Assembly (NCBI GenBank): GCA_964658445.1 | Contig: CAZZZH010000096.1 | Span: 1 to 15,190 of the forward strand | Source: Ilyomonas sp964658445 | GTDB lineage: Bacteria > Bacteroidota > Bacteroidia > Chitinophagales > Chitinophagaceae | DNA length: 15,190 bases | Direction: 5' to 3' | In this document: in pieces, positions 1-7,904 of the stretch | Layout of the letters: every line of letters begins with the position of its first letter | Numbering within the stretch: the first letter of the stretch is position 1 | The notes under the pieces: generated by a model | Seen by the model: the letters and a program-made list of their open reading frames with translations, nothing else | What the model was told of the DNA's origin: nothing | Databases searched by the model: none | Program-made: the position numbers and the translations under genes

Positions 1-1575
1 TTAAATACCGGAGAAACGGGAAGCATCTTTTACAACCAGCCCATCGACCTGTCGAAATGCAACCAATGGAAAGCAGAGTTCGACTTCCGCATGTATGATG
101 GCACGGCGGCAGATGGCATTGCATTCTGCTTTCTGGATGTGCCGCCATCAGGCTTTGTAAGTGGCGAGGGCATTGGAATTCCTTCTACCTCGAACGGGTT
201 AAAGGTTGTGTTTGACACTTACAACAATTGCGCTAACGATCATACGCTTGACATGCCCAAAATAGAACTGCGCTGGGGAACAGGTTACGAAGAATGCTCG
301 TCGCTGCCAACGCTTGACAACAGCAATGGTGCAATCTCGTTCGTGCGGTCAAACAATTACAACCATGCTACCATTTCCTACAATGCTGGTAACATCAGTG
401 TCTCTCTGAACAACCAGCTTTACCTGACCAGCTTTCAGACTCTGAATCTGTCAGGTTATCTTGGTTTTACATCGGCAACGGGCGGCAACTACGATAACCA
501 ATCTATCAAAAATGTAATCATTTATACCAATGTTCCTGCTTCGGCTGCAGGGATAGATAAAACGGTTTGCGCCGGGCAATCGGTAGACATTGGATCAGCA
601 CCAAATGCAGACTATGTATACCAATGGTCGCCGGCAGAAGGTCTAAGTTCGACCACAGCAGCCAACCCAACCGTAACCTTGCCAAACCCAACAGATGTAG
701 ACCTTACCAAAATATACACTGTTACCACTTCGCTCACTGACGGGTCGGGCTGCACGGCTACCGACAGTGTGCAGGTAAAAGTGCTGACGCTAATGCCGCC
801 TTCGGTATCAATAATAGCTTCGGTGCCGCGCATTTGCGAGGGCGAATCACCGCCTTTGTTTACGGCAAGTACGACAGCAGCCGGTGCTTCGCCACAGTAT
901 GAATGGCTATTGAACGGAGAAGCCGCAGGAACCAATAGTGATACTTTCAGCATCGCTTCGCTTCATAACGGAGATGCAGTGAGTTGTGTGCTGACAAACA
1001 ATGAAAGCTGTGCGGCAGTAAACAGCGCCGTGAGTAATGTAGTGAGCTTGCCTGTCTTTCCATCACCGACGGTTGATGCGGGCGCAAATGCCGTGATTGA
1101 TTATGGCGCCATGGTACCTTTAAACGCTACGATAACGGGTGATGTTGCCAGCATCTTGTGGAACCCGTCGGCCGGACTAAGTAACCCGCGAATAGCCAGC
1201 CCGGTAGCCAGCCCGAAAGCAACGACGTTGTATACGATCAGCGTTGCATCGAAAGATGACTGCGTTGCAACAGACACCATAAGAGTGAAAGTGATTTCAA
1301 AAGATGTGGTGGTGCCCAACGCCTTTACGCCAGACGGCGATGGAAAGAATGATATGTTTAAACCCATTGTGCTCGGTACTACAATTACTTACCGGTTTAT
1401 GGTTTTTAACCGATGGGGACAGAAACTCTTTGACAGTCAAACGGCCGGTAATGGCTGGGATGGAACTGTTGGTAAAGAGCCGCAACCGGCAGGAGCATAC
1501 CTATGGACGCTGGACTGCACGCTGGATACTAATGTGCGGGTGCACAAAAAAGGAACGGTGGTGCTGATTAGGTAA
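1..1575 (+). CDS. Secreted lectin-domain protein with T9SS type B (gliding-motility) C-terminal domain, 5' partial
   Basis: The reading frame is open from base 1 and ends at TAA 1573-1575, so the N-terminus and signal peptide lie outside the window; 524 residues are visible. Residues 1 to about 177 resemble a bacterial L-type (legume-like) lectin domain: a DGIAFCF strand, a glycine-rich GEGIGIP turn and a VVFDTYNN strand, which in this fold carries metal- and sugar-contacting residues. Three Ig/PKD-like modules follow (about 180-265, 266-354, 355-432), each with a cysteine pair or an aromatic YQW/YEW strand. Residues 433-524 form the gliding-motility-associated C-terminal domain: PNAFTPDGDGKND, then FNRWGQKLFD, GWDG and PAGAYLWTL. 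In Bacteroidota this domain directs export by the type IX system and attachment to, or release from, the cell surface. I infer a surface adhesin or carbohydrate-binding protein; the ligand cannot be read from sequence. The next gene converges on it. Confidence 0.85.
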   Translation, partial: LNTGETGSIFYNQPIDLSKCNQWKAEFDFRMYDGTAADGIAFCFLDVPPSGFVSGEGIGIPSTSNGLKVVFDTYNNCANDHTLDMPKIELRWGTGYEECSSLPTLDNSNGAISFVRSNNYNHATISYNAGNISVSLNNQLYLTSFQTLNLSGYLGFTSATGGNYDNQSIKNVIIYTNVPASAAGIDKTVCAGQSVDIGSAPNADYVYQWSPAEGLSSTTAANPTVTLPNPTDVDLTKIYTVTTSLTDGSGCTATDSVQVKVLTLMPPSVSIIASVPRICEGESPPLFTASTTAAGASPQYEWLLNGEAAGTNSDTFSIASLHNGDAVSCVLTNNESCAAVNSAVSNVVSLPVFPSPTVDAGANAVIDYGAMVPLNATITGDVASILWNPSAGLSNPRIASPVASPKATTLYTISVASKDDCVATDTIRVKVISKDVVVPNAFTPDGDGKNDMFKPIVLGTTITYRFMVFNRWGQKLFDSQTAGNGWDGTVGKEPQPAGAYLWTLDCTLDTNVRVHKKGTVVLIR

Positions 1576-1687
1576 AAGTTAGTAAGGGAAATTTATAAAT
1601 TATTCAGTATTCTTCATCCGGCATAGCTCTTACAAGTATTTATAAATGGCTTCTATAAAAGCATTTTTATTACTTATCATTTGCCTG

Positions 1688-3448
1688 CTAACTTACTCTC
1701 TTCCCCTGCATCAGCCGCTCTACTGCATCGTCGAAAGAGCCAGCTTGGATCACTTCTCCCCCATTCACAAAGAATATTTCGTCAGCATTGCGGATGGTAT
1801 TGAGTCGGTGGGCAATGGTGATGCGCGTGGTAGTTCCGGGCAGATGATTTAAAATGTCGTCGAGCAGGGCTTCAGTAACAGTATCGATGTTGGCAGTAGC
1901 TTCATCCAGTATCAATACATCGGGATTGCGAAGCACGGCGCGCATGAAAGCGATAAGCTGTTTTTGACCTAAACTAATGCCATCGCCGCCAGACGTGACT
2001 TTGGTTTGTAATCCCGCCTCGAAGATGCTGAGCAGGCTGCCTAAGTGAGCCTCACCAATAGCTTTTTCCAACTGCTCATCGGTGTAAGATGCATATTGTT
2101 CGTTGCTATAAAGGAGATTATCGCGCACGGTGCCGGTGAATAGAAAAGGCTCCTGCAGGATGAAGCCAATTTTCGCCGTTCGCTCGGCAGACGTGTAGAT
2201 GCGAAGGTCTTTGCCAGCGAGATAAACCGTGCCTTTTACGGGATCGTATAGACGTGCGATGAGTGAAGCAGTCGTGGTTTTGCCACCACCGGTAGGCCCA
2301 ACAAAAGCATAGGTCTTTCCTCTTTCTAACTGCAGGCTGATGTTGTGCAAAATCTCCTTACCTTCTTCATAGGAGAAGGATACATTTTTCATCTCGATGA
2401 GCGAAGCGGAAGACGAGGTAGGCGCTTCTTTTACTACGGTTAAGTCAGTCTGTAGCGAGAGGATTTGCGAAATCCTGTCCCAGCCTGCAATTGCTGTTTG
2501 AAAGCCAGCCCAGAGCGTGGCAAGCTGCCGCAGAGGATTGTAGAAATTGACGGCGTAGGATAAATAACTCACCAATAAACCAACTGAAAAATCACCGGTG
2601 GAAATAAGATAAATACCGTAAGACAGCACGACCAATTGTGCAGCACCAGAAAACAAACTATATACGGGCAGAAGGAAGTTGTTGGCGAGCCCTGCGCTAA
2701 TGGCGGTGGTGTAATTCTGCCGGTTCACTTCCTCGAACCGCTGGCGGAAGTAATCGCGACGGTTAAAGGCGATGGTGACCTTAAAGTTGTTGAGGCTTTC
2801 CTGTATGTCGGCGCTGAGAAGCCCGGTGCTCCTGAGGTTGAGCGCATTTTTCTTTTTTACAAAAGGAGAATACAGCCAGGTAAACACAAGTATGCATATG
2901 GCAGGCAATAAGGCAGCTGCACCCAGCTTTACATTAATAGCGAGCAGGAAGATGCCCGCACCCAGCATGGTAACAAGACTGCCAATGAACTGCATTAACG
3001 ACTGCGAGAAAAACGTATTGATCTTATCGGTATCGTTGTTGACCCGCGAGATGAGATCACCGGCTTTGTTGGCATTGAAAAAAGCCACCGGAAGATCCTG
3101 CAACTTAGCAAATACCGAGTTGCGCAACGCAAATAACATGCGCTGTCCTACGCCACCCATCAGGCGTGTTTGAAAGTAAGACGTGAACAAAGAAACGGTG
3201 TACATGGCTAACAGGATGCCCGAAAAGAAGAGCACACCCTGGTAGTCTTTGTGCGCCACATAATGATCTATAGTATAGCCAATAAGGAAGGGACCAGTGA
3301 GGTTAAGCGCGGCATTAAGCAGGATAGCGCCGAGCGCGAGCCAAAGGTTCTTCCGCTCGTTGCTGATGAGCGCGTAAAGCCTGCGCAACGCTGCCAGCGT
3401 AGACGTTTTTTCCTGCTGTTTAGAGAGTGCATTAAGATTGTAGTTCAT
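1688..3448 (-). CDS. ABC exporter half-transporter, subunit with the intact catalytic Walker B/H-loop (heterodimeric type)
   Basis: A 586-residue fused membrane domain plus ATPase domain of the multidrug-exporter (MdlB/LmrD-like) class. About 310 N-terminal residues hold six hydrophobic segments. The ATPase has Walker A GPTGGGKT at 384-391, Walker B ending LDE with D515 and catalytic E516, and the switch histidine H547 in IAHR. Its signature motif is ISLGQ (491-495) rather than LSGGQ, which is typical of one half of asymmetric heterodimeric exporters. I chose ATG 3448, giving MNYNLNALSKQQ; the frame stays open upstream to a TTG at 3532, but that extension lies inside the preceding gene and reads as non-conserved sequence. 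With this start it overlaps the upstream gene by 17 bases, which suggests translational coupling. It probably exports lipids, drugs or peptides from the inner membrane; the substrate is unknown. Confidence 0.92.
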   Translation of the reverse strand: MNYNLNALSKQQEKTSTLAALRRLYALISNERKNLWLALGAILLNAALNLTGPFLIGYTIDHYVAHKDYQGVLFFSGILLAMYTVSLFTSYFQTRLMGGVGQRMLFALRNSVFAKLQDLPVAFFNANKAGDLISRVNNDTDKINTFFSQSLMQFIGSLVTMLGAGIFLLAINVKLGAAALLPAICILVFTWLYSPFVKKKNALNLRSTGLLSADIQESLNNFKVTIAFNRRDYFRQRFEEVNRQNYTTAISAGLANNFLLPVYSLFSGAAQLVVLSYGIYLISTGDFSVGLLVSYLSYAVNFYNPLRQLATLWAGFQTAIAGWDRISQILSLQTDLTVVKEAPTSSSASLIEMKNVSFSYEEGKEILHNISLQLERGKTYAFVGPTGGGKTTTASLIARLYDPVKGTVYLAGKDLRIYTSAERTAKIGFILQEPFLFTGTVRDNLLYSNEQYASYTDEQLEKAIGEAHLGSLLSIFEAGLQTKVTSGGDGISLGQKQLIAFMRAVLRNPDVLILDEATANIDTVTEALLDDILNHLPGTTTRITIAHRLNTIRNADEIFFVNGGEVIQAGSFDDAVERLMQGKRVS

Positions 3449-5165
3449 AGTTGCTGGTGCTTTGCTGAGAGTTGAATAACTGCACATATTCATGGCTGGT
3501 CTGCAGCAGTTGATGATGTGTGCCGCGACCAATCAGATCACCCTCCATGAGCAAAATAATTTCATCGTACTGCTCTACTGCAGCTATCTTTTGCGTTACG
3601 GAAATAAGCGTAATGCCGGGATAGTTCTTCGCAATGTTTTGCAGTATCTGCTGCTCGGTGTTGGTATCCACGCGTGCCGTAAAATCATCCAGCAATAAAA
3701 CGGTCGGGTTGACGGCTAAGGCACGAGCCAGCATGATGCGCTGCTTCTGCCCGCCCGACAATGAAGTGCCTCGTTCGGATACAATGGTATCCATACCTTC
3801 GGGCAGCGTACTGATAAACTCTGAAAGTTCGGCGGTATCTATTGCTTTTTGTAAAGCCTCATCTGTAACGGTATCGCTGAAAGCGATGTTCTCGCGGATG
3901 CTCATGTTGAAGAGAATGCTATCCTGAAACACCAGCCCCATATCTCCGTAAAATATCGTGCTTTTGTATTCATCAATGCTATAGCCATCGTAGTGTATAG
4001 AGCCGGAAGAAGGTTTGGTAAGACCAGACAACAAATAAAGCAATTGTGTTTTGCCCGCTGCTGTAGGACCGATGATGGCTGTACGAGAGCCAGCTGCAAT
4101 GCTGAACGAGATATCTTTAAGCACCGGCGTTTGCCCGTATAAAAGATTTAAGTTGCTTACTTCTATATTGCCTTGCAATGCGCTGCTGATAGTGCCGTTC
4201 TCGGGCGGCTCGGGCGTAGCCAGAATGCCGCTGATACGCTCAAAAGAAGCGGTCGCCTGCGCAATAAGATTGCTCATAAAACCCAGAATGAGAATAGGGA
4301 AAATGAGCATTGCAAGATAGCTGTTGAAGGCTGCAAAATTACCAATGGTCATACTGCCGCCGATAACGAAATGACCACCTAATGTAAGAATGGTAAGGGC
4401 TGCCATATTCGCCGTGAAGGTGATGACAGGAATAAGCGTGGCAAAGAGTTTCAATATGGATAAACCAAGGCCTTTGGCTTTGGTGTTAGCTTCGAGAAAT
4501 TTATTGTATTCGGGCACCTGCGCATTGATGACGCGGATAAGGGCAGCCCCAAGAATGCTTTCGTTGATCACTTTATTGAGCCAGTCTATCACCTCGCGCG
4601 CCTGCTTGAACAAAGCCCTCACTTTGCGCAGCACAATAAAATAAGTGGTGCCAATAATAGGAATGATAGCGATAACACAGAGTGCTAATTTCCAGTCGAT
4701 GGTTATCAATAAAACACTGGCGCCGATGATGATGAAGAGCGATGAAATGACCGATACAATGGCCTGCGAGATGAAGAGCTTGATAGAGTCAACATCAGCA
4801 GTAAGATTGGTGAGCAGCCGGGATGGATTGGCAGTTTGAATGAAGGCATAACTTTGCTTGGACAGCTTGTCGGATAAACGGCTGCGCAACTCTCTTGCCA
4901 CACGCTCTGACACATATGTCTGAATAATGCTCTGGAGATAACTAAAGATAAAGATAGATACTACTGCAATCGTAAAATCTGTGATGACTACTTTGTAAGA
5001 AAAGTGCTGACTGCTGAAGGCATCTATGACGCGCGAAATGATCTTTGGCAGCCAGAGATTAAAGGCGTTGCTAAGCAGGGTAAATAACAACAGCAGCGCT
5101 ACCAGTGCCCGGTAAGTTTTGAGGAGGGAGAATATGCCAGGCGGTTTATTTTCTTTCGCTTTCAT
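3432..5165 (-). CDS. ABC exporter half-transporter, subunit with the degenerate ATP site (heterodimeric type)
   Basis: A 577-residue half-transporter: an N-terminal six-helix membrane domain (about 20-310), then an ATPase domain. Walker A is GPTAAGKT (366-373) and the signature is a canonical LSGGQ (469-473). Walker B reads LLLDD, so D494 replaces the catalytic glutamate, and Q525 (in SVTQK) replaces the switch histidine. These are the hallmarks of the non-catalytic half of heterodimeric exporters such as TM287/288, LmrCD or BmrCD. Combined with the partner's ISLGQ signature, one composite site is degenerate and the other consensus. I prefer ATG 5165 (MKAKENKPPGIF); a TTG at 5183 would add six residues. 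It is first in a two-gene operon and divergent from the aldo/keto reductase. The substrate is unknown. Confidence 0.92.
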   Translation of the reverse strand: MKAKENKPPGIFSLLKTYRALVALLLLFTLLSNAFNLWLPKIISRVIDAFSSQHFSYKVVITDFTIAVVSIFIFSYLQSIIQTYVSERVARELRSRLSDKLSKQSYAFIQTANPSRLLTNLTADVDSIKLFISQAIVSVISSLFIIIGASVLLITIDWKLALCVIAIIPIIGTTYFIVLRKVRALFKQAREVIDWLNKVINESILGAALIRVINAQVPEYNKFLEANTKAKGLGLSILKLFATLIPVITFTANMAALTILTLGGHFVIGGSMTIGNFAAFNSYLAMLIFPILILGFMSNLIAQATASFERISGILATPEPPENGTISSALQGNIEVSNLNLLYGQTPVLKDISFSIAAGSRTAIIGPTAAGKTQLLYLLSGLTKPSSGSIHYDGYSIDEYKSTIFYGDMGLVFQDSILFNMSIRENIAFSDTVTDEALQKAIDTAELSEFISTLPEGMDTIVSERGTSLSGGQKQRIMLARALAVNPTVLLLDDFTARVDTNTEQQILQNIAKNYPGITLISVTQKIAAVEQYDEIILLMEGDLIGRGTHHQLLQTSHEYVQLFNSQQSTSNYELQS

Positions 5166-5378
5166 AAATGATGGAATGTTCAAATGTAGTTAGAATTGGT
5201 ATGCGCCGTTTCTTCCCTGCTACATTCTTCTACAAGAACGAATCCGTAACATTGTTTACTTTACATATCTTCCATAATATCTAATTCTTATCTTTTGCAT
5301 AGCATTTTATTGATACGGTTTTGTTTTTGCTGCTAACCTCCTTTTACACGGCAAAAATTTTTCAATTAAACAAAGAAG
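5166..5378. promoter_or_regulatory. Divergent intergenic region between ABC operon and aldo/keto reductase
   Basis: The 213 bases between the two divergent start codons must hold promoters for both directions. On the minus strand, bases 5188-5181 read TACATTTG, a match to the Bacteroidota -7 consensus TAnnTTTG placed shortly before the ABC ATG, but I find no convincing TTTG -33 element at the expected distance. On the plus side there are TTTG words (5294-5297 and 5320-5323) but no well-spaced TAnnTTTG partner. No operator-like palindrome stood out. The assignment as a promoter region rests mainly on gene orientation. Confidence 0.35.
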
Positions 5379-6398
5379 ATGAAATACAATTTATTAGGCA
5401 ACACAGGTTTGAAAGTGTCGGAACTATGCCTTGGCACGATGACATTTGGTGGAAAAGGTTATTTTAAAGCCATTGGTAGTTTGGGTCAGGAAACAGTTGA
5501 CCAATTGGTAAAGCGTTCTGTAGATGCGGGCATTAATTTTATAGATACCGCCAACGTATATTCCGAAGGTTTATCGGAGGAGATGACAGGGCAAGCCATT
5601 AAGAACTTAGGCTTGAATCGTGATGATCTTGTTATTGCCACCAAAGTACGCGGCAAAATGGGCGACGGTCCTAACAATGCCGGTCTTACCCGCAAGCACA
5701 TTATGCAGCAGGTAGATGCCAGCCTGAAGCGCCTGCAACTTGATTATATTGACTTGTATCAAACACATAGCTTTGATCCGCTTACGCCTTGGGAAGACAC
5801 TTTGTGGGCATTAGATGACTTAGTGAAATCGGGCAAGGTTCGCTACATAGGTGCTAGCAATTTGGCTGCCTGGCAGCTAATGAAAGCCTTAGATTTCTCT
5901 GCCTATACGCGTGTGGCAAAGTATGTATCTCTACAGGCCTATTATACCATTGCGGGCCGTGATTTAGAGCGAGAGATCATTCCGTTATTAACCGATCAGA
6001 AGTTAGGTTTAATGGTCTGGAGCCCGCTTGCAGGTGGCTTGCTCAGCGGCAAGTATAGTCGGGATGAACAAAACAAAGAAGGCGGCAGACGCGCAAACTT
6101 TGACTTTCCGCCAGTAAATAAAGAACGTGCTTTTAACGTGGTCGATGTATTGAAACCAATGGCAGAAGCCAACGGCGCTACGGTGGCTCAGTTAGCGTTA
6201 GCATGGCTATTGAAACAACCTGCGGTAACAACGGTAATTATTGGAGCTAATAAAATGGAGCAACTGGAAGATAATTTGAAAGCGATAGACGTAACATTTA
6301 CCGAAGAAGAAATGAAAAAGATAGACGAAGTAAGCAAGCTACCTGCCGAATATCCGGGCTGGATGCTGGAAAGAACCGGTGGCGACAGGCAAAAATAA
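5379..6398 (+). CDS. Aldo/keto reductase
   Basis: A complete 339-residue NAD(P)H-dependent oxidoreductase of the aldo/keto reductase superfamily, a cytosolic (beta/alpha)8 barrel that reduces aldehydes or ketones. The N-terminus shows the usual LGNTGLKVSELCLGTMTFGG. The full catalytic tetrad is visible: D56 and Y61 (in FIDTANVYSEG), K89 (in VIATK) and H130 (in LYQTHSFDP). Later landmarks are IGASNLAAWQ, the SPLAGGLLSGKYSR loop, and the C-terminal cofactor-binding segment VIIGANKMEQLEDNL. Length and motifs fit the YajO/AKR11-13-like branch, but the substrate cannot be predicted. ATG 5379 is well placed after a purine-rich AAAGAAG. It is a single-gene unit ending at a terminator shared with the convergent lipoprotein gene. 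Confidence 0.93.
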   Translation: MKYNLLGNTGLKVSELCLGTMTFGGKGYFKAIGSLGQETVDQLVKRSVDAGINFIDTANVYSEGLSEEMTGQAIKNLGLNRDDLVIATKVRGKMGDGPNNAGLTRKHIMQQVDASLKRLQLDYIDLYQTHSFDPLTPWEDTLWALDDLVKSGKVRYIGASNLAAWQLMKALDFSAYTRVAKYVSLQAYYTIAGRDLEREIIPLLTDQKLGLMVWSPLAGGLLSGKYSRDEQNKEGGRRANFDFPPVNKERAFNVVDVLKPMAEANGATVAQLALAWLLKQPAVTTVIIGANKMEQLEDNLKAIDVTFTEEEMKKIDEVSKLPAEYPGWMLERTGGDRQK

Positions 6399-6425
6399 CC
6401 GATGATATTTTTCATTCTATTTTAT

Positions 6426-6481
6426 AAAAAAAAGAGCGGCTCGATTGTGTATCGAGCCGCNNNNNNNNNNGCTCTTTTTTT
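6426..6481. terminator. Bidirectional intrinsic terminator, split by an N gap
   Basis: The left arm GCGGCTCGAT (6436-6445) pairs perfectly with ATCGAGCCGC (6451-6460) across the loop TGTGT. It is flanked by eight A (6426-6433) plus GA on the left, and by TC plus seven T (6475-6481) on the right. If the GC at 6471-6472 duplicates the GC at 6459-6460, the stem continues as A-tail/GA paired with TC/T-tail, giving a classic hairpin with A and T tails that works in both directions. It sits between two convergent genes, as expected. Confidence 0.85.
6461..6470. other. Assembly gap of 10 N inside the terminator hairpin
   Basis: Ten unresolved bases lie immediately after the right arm of the hairpin. 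The flanks (ending GC, resuming GC then TCTTTTTTT) fit a zero-length or slightly overlapping join rather than missing genes, because removing the gap and one GC restores a perfect terminator. Confidence 0.9.
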
Positions 6482-6500
6482 AGCTCGGCAGTGATATGAT

Positions 6501-7547
6501 TTATTGCAAGCTTGCTTTAAACGCTTCGCCGCCATCGCGCAGTGTACCGTCATTGTTTTGAAGACCTACTGCCTGCTCGGTGGTGTTGCGCTCACCGTCA
6601 CCCGAGTACCAGATGGCATAGCGAAGATGAAGCTGGCGGCAGGTTTGAACAATAGCTTTTACAGTTTCAGGTGAGTTGTCCTGTTGGCCAATCTCGTTGC
6701 TGATCGCAAGCTTGCCGGTGGCGCGCTGCAGATAATTGACCACTTCTACAAGACTCTTGGTATCACCGTTTTTACCGTACCAGTGAAAGTTTACATAATC
6801 GATGTCGCTCTTAGCATAGCCATCTATCAGTTGCTGCAAAAACTCTTTGCGGCTGGTAAGCCATTTGGCAGTAAAAGAAACGGAAGAACGCGATTGCAGG
6901 TCGGCAGCCTCCTTTGTTTTTCCGTGCGCCATATAATCTTCATACACCAGATACAACATAGCAGGGAAAGTAATGCCGCCATTGGTTACCGGTATATGGT
7001 TAGCGTGCGCTACTGTAGCGGCAGCTCTTAACTGGTTTAAATAATCCTGCGCCGAGCCGGAATGAAACTGGAGATTGTTCTCTTCGTTCTCTATCACCAG
7101 CAATACGGGTTTGTGCATCATCAGCGATATCTGGTAGCTCAGCTTGTTTTTGTAAGTGGCAGTGTCGGTAGGAAAAGGCGATTGACCTTTGTTTGCCAGT
7201 GCGCTGTTGTTCACATTCAGCACCACTTTAAATCCGGTATTGAAAATAGGTTTGTCCTTTGGATTATCCAGATTCACTACATCTCGAATGCAGTCAAGCC
7301 CTAATTTTCTTGCAATGCTGATCTTGAAATTCATAGCCATTTTATCGCCTGGCAAAGGCGGTTTAATTAATGCACCAAACTGTGTGCTGCCAGTGCCGTT
7401 GTTACCGCTGTTACCGGCAGAAACGATAGTTGTATCTTCCATTTGAGGCTGGCTGATATTATTATTCCTTCTCGCGCGACCCCGAGGCTGTTGGGCACTA
7501 CAGGATAAGATACATAAAAGGAAACCCAAGCCAAGTAAATATTTCAT
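6501..7547 (-). CDS. Lipoprotein with a glycoside hydrolase clan A-like (beta/alpha)8 barrel
   Basis: A 348-residue protein with a lipoprotein signal peptide: MKYLLGLGFLLCILSC, with the lipidated cysteine at C16. A low-complexity, Asn/Gly/Thr-rich linker runs to about residue 55. The rest reads like a TIM barrel of the clan GH-A type: alternating hydrophobic strands (FKVVLNV, PVLLVIENE, VNFHWYG, KLAISNE, RYAIWYSG) and two glutamates at the ends of strands in N-E context. E155 (in VIENEEN) is the candidate acid/base and E285 (in AISNEIG) the candidate nucleophile; H255 (in NFHWYG) is another likely active-site residue. I infer a membrane-anchored glycosidase or a related barrel protein and cannot name a GH family or substrate. 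No SusC/SusD or other polysaccharide-utilisation gene is adjacent, so it is not part of an obvious PUL. ATG 7547 gives the intact signal peptide. Confidence 0.7.
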   Translation of the reverse strand: MKYLLGLGFLLCILSCSAQQPRGRARRNNNISQPQMEDTTIVSAGNSGNNGTGSTQFGALIKPPLPGDKMAMNFKISIARKLGLDCIRDVVNLDNPKDKPIFNTGFKVVLNVNNSALANKGQSPFPTDTATYKNKLSYQISLMMHKPVLLVIENEENNLQFHSGSAQDYLNQLRAAATVAHANHIPVTNGGITFPAMLYLVYEDYMAHGKTKEAADLQSRSSVSFTAKWLTSRKEFLQQLIDGYAKSDIDYVNFHWYGKNGDTKSLVEVVNYLQRATGKLAISNEIGQQDNSPETVKAIVQTCRQLHLRYAIWYSGDGERNTTEQAVGLQNNDGTLRDGGEAFKASLQ

Positions 7548-7904
7548 AGTTAATTGTTATGATAAATAAATAAAGACAATAAGAATGCAAATTTTTATAC
7601 CGGTTTAAGCAACTGCAGTTATTCGTTGCTGTCACCATCATTTGCACCATCTTTCAAGCTGATGGTTATTATAAAAATGAATTCCATAATTCAAACAAAC
7701 AGGCTGCTTTCAATGCTAAAAGCGGCTTTATATTGTGTGTAAAATTTACTCAGGCAAAGAGAGGCTCTTTTTCTAAAAAGCAATCCCTAAATTAAATAGC
7801 TGTTGAAAGTTTCTTTCCTTTCGCGTTTTGTAAAACTCATTTTTAATGTTCATTTAATAGTCAGAAACCAAAACGACAAAAATAGTTTCGATAGTTTTGG
7901 CCGC
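7548..7904. other. Divergent intergenic region, lipoprotein gene / TetR gene
   Basis: This 357-base AT-rich spacer must hold the promoters of both flanking genes. I see no convincing ORF or RNA gene. It contains several short inverted repeats: AGCAAC (7608-7613) with GTTGCT (7625-7630); ACCATCA (7634-7640) with TGATGGT (7660-7666); GCTGCTTT (7703-7710) with AAAGCGGC (7718-7725); and a small hairpin AAAGAG-AGG-CTCTTT (7756-7770) followed by two more T. Next to the TetR start is the dyad listed separately. The frame of the TetR gene stays open upstream to a TTG at 7803, but that stretch does not read like a protein. Confidence 0.5.
7868..7900. promoter_or_regulatory. Candidate operator/promoter of the TetR-led efflux locus
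   Basis: A perfect inverted repeat, CCAAAAC (7868-7874) and GTTTTGG (7894-7900), separated by 19 bases, ends 5 bases before the TetR ATG. The right arm overlaps TAGTTTTG (7892-7899), which matches the Bacteroidota -7 element TAnnTTTG, and ATAGTTT occurs twice in tandem (7882-7888, 7891-7897). No TTTG -33 box is evident. TetR-type regulators usually bind dyads overlapping their own promoter, so autoregulation is a reasonable inference, but a repeat of this size can also arise by chance. Confidence 0.3.

Noticed and set aside
1646..1670. Possible terminator hairpin GGCTT/AAAGC followed by a T-run between the T9SS protein and ABC genes
   Set aside because: The stem is only 4-5 bp with a bulge; too weak to call.
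1646..1852. Plus-strand 68-codon ORF with a signal-peptide-like start
   Set aside because: Most of it is antisense to the conserved 3' end of the ABC subunit gene (its switch histidine region), and the residues after the hydrophobic start resemble no protein.
3449..3532. Upstream extension of the second ABC subunit to TTG 3532
   Set aside because: It lies inside the preceding coding sequence, and its residues do not look like an ABC exporter N-terminus; ATG 3448 gives the usual length.
7803..7904. N-terminal extension of the TetR regulator from TTG 7803
   Set aside because: TetR proteins start a few residues before the first helix; the extension is AT-rich, overlaps the candidate promoter and lacks family similarity.
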